A stretch of 52,884 nucleotides of DNA. It comes from Streptomyces jeddahensis (GTDB lineage: Bacteria > Actinomycetota > Actinomycetes > Streptomycetales > Streptomycetaceae). The notes beneath the pieces are model-generated. The model did not search any database, was not told where the DNA came from, and worked only from the letters and a program-made list of their open reading frames with translations. Within the stretch, counting starts at the first letter, position 1; every line of letters starts with the position of its first letter. Where the stretch lies: contig NZ_LOHS01000077.1 in the NCBI RefSeq assembly GCF_001642995.1, positions 1 through 52,884 of the forward strand, in the 5' to 3' direction. Below are positions 18,480 to 26,742 of this stretch, piece by piece. The position numbers were made by a program, and so were the translations under genes.

Positions 18480-19829
18480 TCATGAGAAGAGCCGCCGCCA
18501 GGTCTCGGGTCCCGGGTAGCCGTCGGCGGCACCGCCGCGCCAGCCCTGGGCCCGCTGGAACGCCTCGACGTTGCGCCGGTCGCTTTCGCTCCAGCGGGGC
18601 CCCGGCCCTGTCGTGTAGTACTTGCCGAACCCCTTCTTCACCAGCTGCCGGCCCAGCGCGGTGACGTACTGGTTGGACTGCCCCGGCCGGAAGTACGCCT
18701 TGCCGGGGAACGGGGGCACCGTCTTCCCTGCCCCCGTGCCGCTGCCGCCCGTACCCGCACCCGTACCGCTTCCGCCCTTGCCCGGCGTCCCGCCCGAGAC
18801 GGCCGCCCTCGGGATGTCCCGGCCCTTGCCGTTGACCAGGTAGTCCCAGGTCTTCGGCCCCGGGATCCCGTCGGCGCCGCTCCCCCTCCACCCCTGCGCC
18901 AGCTGGAACGCCTGGGTCGCCCGGCGGTCCGCCTCGGTCCAGCGCGGCCCGGGACCGGAGGTGTAGAAGCGCCCGCCGCCGCGTGCGACCAGCATCTGCC
19001 CCAGCTTCGTTACGTATTTGTTGTTCGCGCCCGGACCGAAGTACGCGGCCCCCGGATAGGGGGTCGCCGCGGGCCCGCCGGACCCGCCGCCCGTCCCCGT
19101 CCTGAGGCCCTTGTAGCGGTACGGCACATAGCCCGCCGAATGGCTCCAATAGGCGTACGGCGTGGCCTTTTTCCGGGTATTCGGGCGGACCTGTTCGTAC
19201 GCGACGTAATACTTGTGCGTGTAGTCCGTCCAGCCGCCGAAAACGGTGACGTGTGATCCGTGCACCGGGTCGGCGGGGTTGTGGAAGAGAAGGATGTCGC
19301 CGGGCTGGAGCTGCTCCTTGCTGATACGCACCCCGTATACGCCGAGGCTGCCCGTCCATTCGTTGGTGCCCAGATTCCAGACCATCGAGACGAAGCCCGA
19401 GCAGTCCTGCCGGTAACCGTCCGCCCAGAACTTCTCCATGCTGTACGGCACCTTCGCGGCGACCCACTGCTTGGCCCTGTTGATGATCTCCGTCCGGGTC
19501 GTGGCCGCCGGGACCCGGCTTCCCATGGGGCGGCTCCCGCCGTACAGCGGCGCCCTGCCGCCCTGCGGGGTGCCGGGCTCGTCGGCCGCCGGGACGCCGG
19601 GCAGCCTCTCCGGGGGCAGGTCGGCTGGGACGGCCGCGACCGGCTGACCGGAGCCGAGCATGGTGCCCGCCGCGGCCGCGAGCACCAGGGCGCGGCGTGC
19701 CCCGTGAGCCGCGGGGTGCCCGCCGAGCCGCACCGGCAGGGAATGCGGCGCGACACGCCGCCAATGAACGCAGCCCGGGCAGTCGCAGCCGCTCGCGGGA
19801 TCGAATTCCTCGAATACCGGAGCGACCAT
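18480..19829 (-). CDS. NlpC/P60-like cell-wall hydrolase with two peptidoglycan-binding repeats
   Basis: 449-residue protein. Residues 15-20 form a CxCxxC cluster (CDCPGC) ahead of a hydrophobic segment at about 46-66, so a short cytoplasmic Cys-rich tail precedes the export signal or anchor. An NlpC/P60-like amidase domain follows with Cys143 (DCSGFVSM) and His193 (GSHVTVFGGW). Two actinobacterial peptidoglycan-binding-like repeats close the protein, each with a YFxPGxxNxYVTxLG core and FxxAQGWRGxxADGxPGPxTW, separated by a Gly/Thr linker. It should act on peptide bridges in the wall. ATG 19829 has GAGGGA upstream. It is followed by the SPFH gene. Confidence 0.87.
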   Translation of the reverse strand: MVAPVFEEFDPASGCDCPGCVHWRRVAPHSLPVRLGGHPAAHGARRALVLAAAAGTMLGSGQPVAAVPADLPPERLPGVPAADEPGTPQGGRAPLYGGSRPMGSRVPAATTRTEIINRAKQWVAAKVPYSMEKFWADGYRQDCSGFVSMVWNLGTNEWTGSLGVYGVRISKEQLQPGDILLFHNPADPVHGSHVTVFGGWTDYTHKYYVAYEQVRPNTRKKATPYAYWSHSAGYVPYRYKGLRTGTGGGSGGPAATPYPGAAYFGPGANNKYVTKLGQMLVARGGGRFYTSGPGPRWTEADRRATQAFQLAQGWRGSGADGIPGPKTWDYLVNGKGRDIPRAAVSGGTPGKGGSGTGAGTGGSGTGAGKTVPPFPGKAYFRPGQSNQYVTALGRQLVKKGFGKYYTTGPGPRWSESDRRNVEAFQRAQGWRGGAADGYPGPETWRRLFS

Positions 19830-20036
19830 GAGATTTCCCTCACACCCCTGAAAGAAATGTCCACGCATCTGCACGATCGTCAGTTTCTCAACTGTGTGGA
19901 GATACCGCATGTTGACGGTCCGAATGATGGAGCGGGCCCCCTTCGGATAGGCCGACCGTGCCCTTCCTGGCTTTCCTCCGGCACGGCGTGGTCGGGAGCA
20001 CGCTCCGGACTCGGGTAGAGTTCTCCGGGTCAGCAG

Positions 20037-20110
20037 GCGCCGCTAGCTCAGTTGGTTAGAGCAGCTGACTCTTAATCAGCGGGTCCGGGGTTCGAGTCCC
20101 TGGCGGCGCA
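20037..20110 (+). tRNA. tRNA-Lys (anticodon CTT), second copy
   Basis: Identical over all 74 nt to the gene at 5001-5074, and preceded by the same gtcagcag octamer. CCA is not encoded. Confidence 0.97.
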
Positions 20111-20119
20111 CAGACAAGC

Positions 20120-20147
20120 AAGGCCCCTCGCAGAAGCGAGGGGCCTT
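20120..20147 (+). terminator. terminator of tRNA-Lys gene 2
   Basis: A 12-bp perfect stem (20120-20131 with 20136-20147) with an AGAA tetraloop begins 10 nt after the tRNA. It differs in sequence from the terminator of copy 1. Confidence 0.88.
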
Positions 20148-20659
20148 CGCGCTGCCTGGCCGCTTGTGGGCAGTCGTTCCGTTGTTCCGTTGTGGGCAGT
20201 CGTTCCGCAGGGCTGGGGGCACCTCCCAGCGGTAGCTGGGGGAGGGTGGGCACAACACCACGACGGCGGGTACCTCTGCCCACAACCTGGGCAAACGTTC
20301 CTGCAGCGCCCCCCGGCCCAGAGGGGCGCCCGCGCCGGAGTCAGCACGGGGCGCCCGATACGACCAGAAGTGCTCTTGCGATCATGATGAACGGCGTAGA
20401 ACCCTTGCTGCGAGCTATTGGCTCCTATGAGACAGCAGGTACAGGCCAGTTGGAGGCCCGTACCGGTTGCCGGGGAGGGCGGGGAAGGGGCCCCGTTCAC
20501 GAACGGATGCCGAGGGGGGCATCATGCAACCGGAAGGTCGCTGTTCCATGTCTCAGGTGACGGTGGCCTGCCACTGACGCGTCCGGGAAGGTCGAGGGGG
20601 ACCGGAGCGGGCGTTCGGAACAACGAACACGCGGTGACTCGCGTGTGGGGGGATGACTC
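20148..20659. other. 512-bp region between tRNA-Lys and cslA
   Basis: It contains copy A of the dispersed hairpin element (20165-20285) and, nearer cslA, the presumed cslA promoter. No gene is supported here. Confidence 0.6.
20165..20285. repeat. dispersed hairpin element, copy A
   Basis: The core runs from gttgtg (20189-20194) to cacaac (20251-20256), which pair as a terminal stem. The interior contains cgttccgcagggc and a sub-hairpin (ctcccagc-ggta-gctggggg). A second tgtgggcagtcgttccg at 20165-20181 duplicates its left end, and ctgcccacaa at 20276-20285 adds an outer inverted repeat to ttgtgggcag. Copies B (27477-27521) and C (32714-32783) share this design. Confidence 0.8.
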
Positions 20660-22678
20660 ATGACGTCGACGCCAACGGGCGCCCGGCAGCAGTTCGACCC
20701 GTCCCAGACCACCCAGCTCAGGGTGATGTCGCAGCGGACGGGCGGCTTTCTCCGGCTCAAGAAAAGCCTTCCGAGATACGACTACGAGCACTACAGCAGG
20801 CTCGCCGGTCCCCTTACTCAACCCGATCCGACCAAGCCGTACAAGGTGCGGTACCGATCTTTGCTCTCGCAGGAGCCGCACCGCATCCGCGCGGCCCTGA
20901 TGCTGGGCGCGGCTCCGCTGCTCTCCCTGGTCCTGCTCGCCTGGCTGCTGCAGCCCCAGCACTGGACCGAACGGGACTATCCGGCGTACGACTTCCTGCC
21001 GGCTCTCGACGTCGTCATGCTCGTCGCGATCGGCCTGATCGAGTTCTTCCGCGTCATGAACGTCGTGTCGAACGCGCACGCGACGCTCGTCGCCCGCGAT
21101 CCGATCCCCGTGGTGCCCGAGACCGGCACCCGCGTCGCCTTCCTCACCTCGTTCGTGCCCGGCAAGGAGCCGCTCGAGATGGTGACGAAGACGCTGGAGG
21201 CCGCGGTCAAGCTGCGCCACCGCGGGCTGCTGCACATCTGGCTCCTCGACGAGGGCGACGACCCGGAGGTCAAGGCGGTCTGCGAGCGCCTGGGCGTGCA
21301 CCACTTCTCCCGCAAGGGCATAGCCAAGTGGAACCAGGCCAAGGGCCCGCACCGCGCCAAGACCAAGCACGGCAACTACAACGCCTGGCTCGACGCCCAC
21401 GGCGACGACTACGACTACTTCGCCTCGGTCGACACCGACCACGTCCCGCTGCCGAACTACCTGGAGCGGATGCTCGGCTTCTTCCGCGACCCGGACGTCG
21501 GCTTCGTCATCGGCCCGCAGGTGTACGGCAACTACGACAACTTCGTCACCAAGGCCGCCGAGTCGCAGCAGTTCCTCTTCCACGCGCTGATCCAGCGCGC
21601 CGGCAACCGCTACGGCGCGCCGATGTTCGTGGGCACCTCGAACGCCGTGCGGATCAAGGCGATCAAGCAGATCGGCGGTCTGTACGACTCGATCACCGAG
21701 GACATGGCGACCGGCTTCGAGATCCACCGCGCCAAGAACCCGGCGACGGGCCGGAAGTGGCGCTCGGTCTACACCCCGGACGTACTCGCCGTCGGTGAGG
21801 GCCCCAGCGCCTGGACGGACTTCTTCACCCAGCAGATGCGCTGGTCGCGAGGGACGTACGAGACGATCCTCAAGCAGTACTGGAAGGGCTGGTTCTCGCT
21901 GCCGCCGACCAAGCTCTTCAACTACACGATGATGATCATCTTCTACCCGATGTCGGCCCTCAACTGGATCCTGGCGGCGCTGAGTTGTGCGCTGTTCCTG
22001 GGTCTGGGTGCCTCAGGCGTGAACATCGACCCGACGATCTGGCTGATGCTCTACGGCAACGCCTCCGCCCTGCAGATCGGTCTCTACGTCTGGAACCGCC
22101 GCCACAACGTCTCGCCGCACGAGCCGGAGGGCTCCGGCGGTGTGGCCGGCATGGTCATGTCCGCGCTGTCGGCGCCGCTGTACGCGAAGGCGCTGATCGA
22201 CTCCGTACTGCGCCGCAAGAGCAAGTTCGTGGTCACCCCCAAGGGCGACTCGGCGAGTCCGGACCGCTGGTTCGGGACCTTCCGGTACCACTGGTACTTC
22301 ATCCTGATCTTCGGCGCCTCGATCGGGGCCGGCTTCTACTTCGGCCACTCCCACCCCGCGATGATCATCTGGGCGTCGTTCGCGATGCTGATCACCGCTA
22401 CGCCGATCTTCGCCTGGCGCTGGATGCTGCGCGCGGAGAAGAAGAAGCGGACCACGGCGCAGGAGCCGGGAGCAGTGGAGCCCGCCGAGGCCCCGGCACC
22501 GGGCGCCGCGGCCCCGGCCGCCCCGCATGCTCCGCACGGCCCCCACGCGCCGCAGCACAAGCCGAGCTGGGCCGCCGCCGACCGGGCGTCCGGCTCCGAC
22601 CGCCAGGCGACCGGCCCCGACCAGCCGGCCGCCCCGGATCAGACCATGCAGATCGCCCTTGGGGGACGTAAGAAGTGA
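20660..22678 (+). CDS. cslA: cellulose synthase-like glycosyltransferase CslA
   Basis: 672-residue membrane GT2 enzyme that makes a beta-glucan at hyphal tips in Streptomyces. Two N-terminal membrane helices (about residues 77-97 and 113-133) precede the cytoplasmic GT domain. Catalytic landmarks are DTD (258-260), TED (346-348) and the processivity motif QQMRW (391-395), followed by further membrane helices. The C-terminus (from about residue 590) is a Pro/Ala/His-rich tail. ATG 20660 is preceded by a run of G residues acting as ribosome binding site. The stop overlaps the glxA start (GTGA), indicating coupled synthesis with GlxA. Confidence 0.95.
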   Translation: MTSTPTGARQQFDPSQTTQLRVMSQRTGGFLRLKKSLPRYDYEHYSRLAGPLTQPDPTKPYKVRYRSLLSQEPHRIRAALMLGAAPLLSLVLLAWLLQPQHWTERDYPAYDFLPALDVVMLVAIGLIEFFRVMNVVSNAHATLVARDPIPVVPETGTRVAFLTSFVPGKEPLEMVTKTLEAAVKLRHRGLLHIWLLDEGDDPEVKAVCERLGVHHFSRKGIAKWNQAKGPHRAKTKHGNYNAWLDAHGDDYDYFASVDTDHVPLPNYLERMLGFFRDPDVGFVIGPQVYGNYDNFVTKAAESQQFLFHALIQRAGNRYGAPMFVGTSNAVRIKAIKQIGGLYDSITEDMATGFEIHRAKNPATGRKWRSVYTPDVLAVGEGPSAWTDFFTQQMRWSRGTYETILKQYWKGWFSLPPTKLFNYTMMIIFYPMSALNWILAALSCALFLGLGASGVNIDPTIWLMLYGNASALQIGLYVWNRRHNVSPHEPEGSGGVAGMVMSALSAPLYAKALIDSVLRRKSKFVVTPKGDSASPDRWFGTFRYHWYFILIFGASIGAGFYFGHSHPAMIIWASFAMLITATPIFAWRWMLRAEKKKRTTAQEPGAVEPAEAPAPGAAAPAAPHAPHGPHAPQHKPSWAAADRASGSDRQATGPDQPAAPDQTMQIALGGRKK

Positions 22679-24612
22679 AGGACCACTCCAGCCGCCGCCG
22701 CGCCCGCCGCATTGCGATAGGCACGGCGGTGGTTCTCGCGCTGGCCGGCATGAACGGACCGGCCCTCTACCGGTTCGGTTCGGAGCAGTACCACCAGTAC
22801 AAGATCAACAGACCTGAGTACAAGGCCGAGAACGGCCACTGGGACATCGTCGAGTTCCCGAAGCAGTACCGGCAGAACACGATTCACGCGGCGCTGCTGC
22901 ACACCGGCAAGGTCCTTCTGGTCGCCGGGTCGGGAAACAACCAGAAGAACTTCGACGCGAAGAAGTTCGACACCCGGCTCTGGGACCCGGTGAAGAACAC
23001 CATCAAGAAGATCCCCACTCCCAATGACCTTTTCTGCACCGGTCACACCCAGCTCGCCAACGGCAATCTGCTGATCGCGGGCGGCACCAAGCGGTACGAG
23101 AAACTGAGGGGCGACGTCACCAAGGCCGGCGGCCTGATGATCGTCCACAACGAGAACCCCGACAAGCCGATCACGCTGCCGGCGGGCACCAGGTTCACCG
23201 GCAAGGAGAACGGCAAGACGTTCGTCTCCAAGGACCCGATCCTCGTCCCGCGCGCCAAGAAGGTCTTCGACAAGAAGACCGGCAAGTTCCTGCGCAACGA
23301 CCCGGGCCTGGGCCGTATCTATGTCGAGGCACAGAAGAGCGGCGAAAAATACGAGACGGGCACCCAGGACAACTACCGAGTGCAGGGCCTGACCGGCGCC
23401 GATGCACGGAACACCTACGGCATCGCACAGAAACTCGCCCTGGACAAGAAGGACTTCCAGGGGATCAAGGACGCCTACGAATTCGACCCGGTCGCCGAGA
23501 AGTACATCAAGGTCGACCCGATGAACGAGGCGCGCTGGTATCCGACGCTCACCACGATGAGCGACGGAAGGATCCTCAGCCTCTCCGGCCTGGACGAGAT
23601 CGGCCAGCTGGTCCCCGGCAAGAACGAGGTCTTCGACCCCAAGACCAAGAAGTGGACGTACACCAAGGACGTCCGGCAGTTCCCGACGTATCCGGCGATC
23701 TCGCTGATGCAGGACGGCCGGATGTTCTACTCGGGGGCGAACGCGGGCTACGGCCCGGACGACGTCGGCCGTGACCCGGGCATCTGGGACCTGAAGACGA
23801 ACAAGTTCACCAAGGTCCCCGGCATGAGCGACAAGAAGCTGCTGGAGACCGCAGGCACGGTGCTGCTGCCGCCCGCGCAGGACGAGAAGTACATGGTGAT
23901 CGGCGGCGGCGGGGTCGGCGAGTCCAAGAAGTCCAGCAAGAAGACGCGCATCATCGACCTGCTGGCCGACGACCCGAAGTTCGTGGACGGTCCCGAGCTG
24001 GAGAAGGGCACCCGCTACCCGCAGTCCTCGATCCTGCCCGACGACACCGTGCTGGTGTCGGGCGGTTCCGAGGACTACCGCGGGCGTGGCGACTCCAACA
24101 TCCTCGAGGCGCGGATCTACGACGGGAAGTCCAACAGCCTCAGGCGGGTCGCCGATCCGCTGGTCGGCCGCAACTATCACTCCGGCTCGCTTCTGCTGCC
24201 CGACGGTCGCGTGATGTTCTTCGGCTCGGACTCGCTCTACGCCGACAAGGCCAACACCAAGCCGGGCACGTTCGAGCAGCGCATCGAGATCTACACGCCG
24301 CCGTATCTGTACCGGGACTCGCGGCCGTCGCTGAGTGGCGGTCAGGAGACCATCGCGCGCGGTGAGTCGGCGACCTTCGCGTCCAAGCACGCGTCGTCCA
24401 TCAAGACGGCACGGCTGATCCGGCCGAGCGCCTCCACACACGTCACCGATGTCGACCAGCGCTCCATCGCGCTGGATCTGAAGAAGACGGCGGACGGGGT
24501 GACGGTGACGATTCCGAAGAACCGGAATCTGGTTCAGTCCGGGTGGTACATGCTGTTTGTGACGGATGACCAGGGGACGCCGAGCAAGGCGGTGTGGGTC
24601 CGGGTGCCGTAG
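22675..24612 (+). CDS. glxA: mono-copper radical oxidase GlxA (galactose oxidase-like)
   Basis: 645-residue membrane-anchored (helix about residues 12-30) copper oxidase with a kelch propeller and a C-terminal DUF1929 domain. It is needed with CslA for tip glucan deposition and morphogenesis. Residues fitting the active site are Cys121 (LFCTGH) and Tyr289 (ARWYPT) for the Cys-Tyr cofactor, Trp288, axial Tyr501 and His502 (RNYHSG), and His589 (STHVTD); positions were counted here and roles inferred from galactose oxidase. GTG start at 22675 overlapping cslA. Convergent with the GH6 gene. Confidence 0.95.
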   Translation: MKDHSSRRRARRIAIGTAVVLALAGMNGPALYRFGSEQYHQYKINRPEYKAENGHWDIVEFPKQYRQNTIHAALLHTGKVLLVAGSGNNQKNFDAKKFDTRLWDPVKNTIKKIPTPNDLFCTGHTQLANGNLLIAGGTKRYEKLRGDVTKAGGLMIVHNENPDKPITLPAGTRFTGKENGKTFVSKDPILVPRAKKVFDKKTGKFLRNDPGLGRIYVEAQKSGEKYETGTQDNYRVQGLTGADARNTYGIAQKLALDKKDFQGIKDAYEFDPVAEKYIKVDPMNEARWYPTLTTMSDGRILSLSGLDEIGQLVPGKNEVFDPKTKKWTYTKDVRQFPTYPAISLMQDGRMFYSGANAGYGPDDVGRDPGIWDLKTNKFTKVPGMSDKKLLETAGTVLLPPAQDEKYMVIGGGGVGESKKSSKKTRIIDLLADDPKFVDGPELEKGTRYPQSSILPDDTVLVSGGSEDYRGRGDSNILEARIYDGKSNSLRRVADPLVGRNYHSGSLLLPDGRVMFFGSDSLYADKANTKPGTFEQRIEIYTPPYLYRDSRPSLSGGQETIARGESATFASKHASSIKTARLIRPSASTHVTDVDQRSIALDLKKTADGVTVTIPKNRNLVQSGWYMLFVTDDQGTPSKAVWVRVP

Positions 24613-24666
24613 CGCTCCGCGCCGTTCGTGTTCGGGTGCGGGTCCGTTGTGGCTGGTCGCGCAGTT

Positions 24667-24692
24667 CCCCGCGCCCCTTTTGGGGCGCGGGG
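24667..24692. terminator. bidirectional terminator between glxA and the GH6 gene
   Basis: A perfect 11-bp GC stem (24667-24677 with 24682-24692) with a TTTT loop lies in the 87-bp gap between convergent genes. The flanking ggtcgcgcagttccccgcg wording is one I recall as very frequent at Streptomyces gene ends. Confidence 0.85.
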
Positions 24693-24699
24693 ATCGCTG

Positions 24700-25785
24700 C
24701 TATTCGGAGGCCTTGGCCAGATCCAACGCGTACTCCGGCCACCACTCGCCCGCCTTCGGGCCGCCCTTGCATGTGCCGTCGGACTCGCCTGGGCGCTTGA
24801 CCCACAGATACGCGTCGACGAGGTCGTCGCCGGTCTTGGTCGTGGGTGCCTCGCCGAGCGCGCGGCCCGGCGGGTTGCACCAGCGCTCGTCCGCCGCGCC
24901 CTCCGTGTACGGGCCCTTGCCGTTGCGGCTGGTGTCGATCACGAACGGCTTGTTGCCGACCTTCGCGGACAGCTCCTTGCCGTACGCGATGCTGTCCTGG
25001 GTCGTGTAGAAGTTGGAGACGTTCACCGAGAAGCCGTCGGCCTGCTCGACGCCCGCCCACTTCAGCGGCTCGAAGATCTGGTCCGGCTTGCCCCAGCCCG
25101 CGTTGCCCGCGTCCAGGTACACCTTGGTGTTCTTCAGCGACTTCAGCTTCGCGATGGCGCCCTTGAGGAGGTCGTACCGCTCCTCGTGGAACTCGCCGGG
25201 CGTGCAGCCGTCGACCAGGTGCAGCACCGCGTCCGGCTCCAGGATCACCGTGGCGCCCCGGTCGCCGATGCCTCTGGCGACCCCGTCGATCCAGGCACGG
25301 TACGCGTTGCCGTCGGCGGCACCGCCGCCGGAGTAGTTGCCGCAGTCGCGGTGCGGGATGTTGTAGAGGACGAGGATCGCGTCCCGGTCGGCCTTCTCGG
25401 CGGCCTCGGTGAAACCGCGCGCCTCCTGCTCCGGGCTCTCCGTGCCGATCCACTGGCCCGTGGGCTGCTCGGCTATCTTCCGGATCTGCTCGGCCTCTTC
25501 GTCCTTGCCCTCCTTCTCGTACGCCGCCACCTGCTTCGCGGCATTGCCCTCCGGATTGACCCAGAACGGGTCCTCGTCCTTCGGCTGCTGCTGGACCGGC
25601 GTCTTCGCCGCGCCCTTCTTCGGCTCTTCGCCACCGGAGGAGAAGCACCCCGCCAGCAGCAGTGCCGCCCCCGCCACGGCCGCCGACGCCCTCACCCCCC
25701 TGGGAACCCCGGCCCCGAGCCACGATCCGCGGGCTTCCGGAGAGCTCCCCGAACTCCCCCGGAAAATGCCTGCATTGCGGTACAT
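24700..25785 (-). CDS. cslZ: GH6 endoglucanase-like lipoprotein of the csl locus
   Basis: 361-residue glycoside hydrolase family 6 protein. A lipobox (LLAGCFSS, Cys at about residue 47) after a hydrophobic stretch marks it as a surface lipoprotein. A charged linker follows and then the GH6 domain, with DRDAILVLYNIPHRDCGNYSGGG and the catalytic-acid motif VILEPDAVLHL, and the C-terminal DAYLWVKRPGESDG. ATG 25785 has GGGGAG upstream. Next to cslA-glxA it probably trims or releases the tip glucan; the symbol follows the S. coelicolor/S. lividans locus as I recall it. Confidence 0.88.
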   Translation of the reverse strand: MYRNAGIFRGSSGSSPEARGSWLGAGVPRGVRASAAVAGAALLLAGCFSSGGEEPKKGAAKTPVQQQPKDEDPFWVNPEGNAAKQVAAYEKEGKDEEAEQIRKIAEQPTGQWIGTESPEQEARGFTEAAEKADRDAILVLYNIPHRDCGNYSGGGAADGNAYRAWIDGVARGIGDRGATVILEPDAVLHLVDGCTPGEFHEERYDLLKGAIAKLKSLKNTKVYLDAGNAGWGKPDQIFEPLKWAGVEQADGFSVNVSNFYTTQDSIAYGKELSAKVGNKPFVIDTSRNGKGPYTEGAADERWCNPPGRALGEAPTTKTGDDLVDAYLWVKRPGESDGTCKGGPKAGEWWPEYALDLAKASE

Positions 25786-26011
25786 CCACTCCCCCTTGGG
25801 TGCACAGTCTGGCTCTCAATCGTGACATAGGTGCCCCACGGCCCACGAGATCGCTCCGGCATCGTCGGAGAGCTGTTACGGGGCCGCGGTGTGCCGATAT
25901 CGGACCTCGGCCGCGCCGGTCGCCGGTCGCCTGTGTACGGAGAGAGACGGTTAAGCGACTTGGCGTCAAATCGTCTCTGTCCCAGCCCGCGGTTCGTTCT
26001 AGAGTCGGCTC

Positions 26012-26022
26012 AGGTCTGGACC
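26012..26022. promoter_or_regulatory. dre-like site
   Basis: aggtctggacc matches eleven consecutive bases of the repeat found twice in the chitinase promoter. It lies about 227 bp upstream of the GH6 start. It is a single copy, so DasR binding is only a possibility. Confidence 0.4.
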
Positions 26023-26026
26023 GGTC

Positions 26027-26140
26027 GCGATCATCGGTGCCCGGGACCGTGATCACCCGGTGTCCGGGGCGGTGATCACCGGGTGCCCGGGACCGTGATC
26101 ACCCGGTGTCCGGGGCGCTGATCATCGGGTGTCCGGGACC
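26027..26140. repeat. 23-bp tandem repeat array, five units
   Basis: Units lie at 26027-26048 (22 bp), 26049-26071, 26072-26094, 26095-26117 and 26118-26140. Consensus is gtgatcacccggtgtccggg followed alternately by gcg or acc. Each unit has a TGATCA or near-TGATCA centre; ggtgatcacc at 26071-26080 is a perfect palindrome. The array is non-coding and lies about 220 bp upstream of the riboswitch. Confidence 0.9.
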
Positions 26141-26361
26141 GGCCATTGAACCTCCCGCGCCGGCGCCGGGTTTCTCCCGCGGCCCGAGCGCGCGCGGTCG
26201 AGGACCAGCCCGGTCGGCGGCTCCATGGGGGAGCGGGCCGCCGGCCGGGCCGGGTGGCGGCAGGAGCCTGTACCGCCACAGGCATGCGGCTGAGCGTGTG
26301 ACATAGGCGCCGTTGACAGGGTCCCTGCGCAACTGGGACTCTCCGGGACGACAAGTCCATA

Positions 26362-26499
26362 CAAAGAGGCGACGGTTGACAGGAACCCGGTGCGACTCCG
26401 GGACGGTCCCGCCACTGTGACCGCGCGCATCCCGCGCGCGGAAGTCAGGAACTGACCCGTCGTCCTCCTGCCATGGGGCGTGGAAACCCCAGAAGGAGG
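26362..26499 (+). promoter_or_regulatory. cobalamin riboswitch with SD-sequestering hairpin
   Basis: The B12 box gccactgtga (26411-26420), the upstream aggaacccggtgcgactccg region and the downstream ggaagtcagga (26440-26450) are the conserved core of an adenosylcobalamin riboswitch. Next, cctcct (26464-26469) can pair with aggagg (26494-26499), the ribosome binding site of cbtB, with an inner gggg/cccc pairing (26475-26478, 26487-26490). This suggests translational repression when cobalamin is bound. The 5' boundary is approximate. Confidence 0.92.
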
Positions 26500-26508
26500 C
26501 CCACCGGT

Positions 26509-26727
26509 ATGTCTCTGCACAGCGCACCGACCACCGACACCACCGCGGTCACGTCCGCGGCGACCAGCACCCGCGACTGGCTCATCGCGTCCGCCGCGGC
26601 GATCGTCGCGCTGATCGCGCTCTACGCGGTCTTCATGGACCACGGCACCGTGATCGCGGCGACGGGCAACTACCTGCACGAGTTCGCGCACGACGGCCGG
26701 CACCTCTTCGGCGCTCCCTGCCACTGA
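26509..26727 (+). CDS. cbtB: cobalt transporter subunit CbtB
   Basis: 72-residue protein with one membrane helix (about residues 24-42) and the histidine-rich C-terminal motif HEFAHDGRHLFGAPCH typical of CbtB, which likely binds cobalt. The ATG at 26509 follows AGAAGGAGG. It is controlled by the cobalamin riboswitch just upstream and is followed 15 bp later by cbtA. Confidence 0.93.
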   Translation: MSLHSAPTTDTTAVTSAATSTRDWLIASAAAIVALIALYAVFMDHGTVIAATGNYLHEFAHDGRHLFGAPCH

Positions 26728-26742
26728 TCGGCCGTATCCACC

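Larger units (their letters stand above)
25786..26508. other. 723-bp divergent regulatory region (GH6 / cbtB)
   Basis: Reading toward cbtB it contains an inverted repeat (agagacg 25943-25949, cgtctct 25972-25978), a DasR-like site at 26012-26022, the 23-bp tandem array at 26027-26140 and the cobalamin riboswitch at 26362-26499. No protein gene is supported. Confidence 0.65.

Noticed and set aside
17164..19764. Single 866-residue minus-strand protein spanning the SPFH and NlpC/P60 genes
   Set aside because: The upstream part is out of frame with the NlpC/P60 protein. Ribosome binding sites and homology support two separate genes, at 17164-18468 and 18480-19829.
26027..26140. CRISPR array
   Set aside because: The repeats are contiguous with no spacers and there are no cas genes; it is a simple tandem array. 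The same applies to the 33-bp array at 29871-30002 and the array at 30993-31110.
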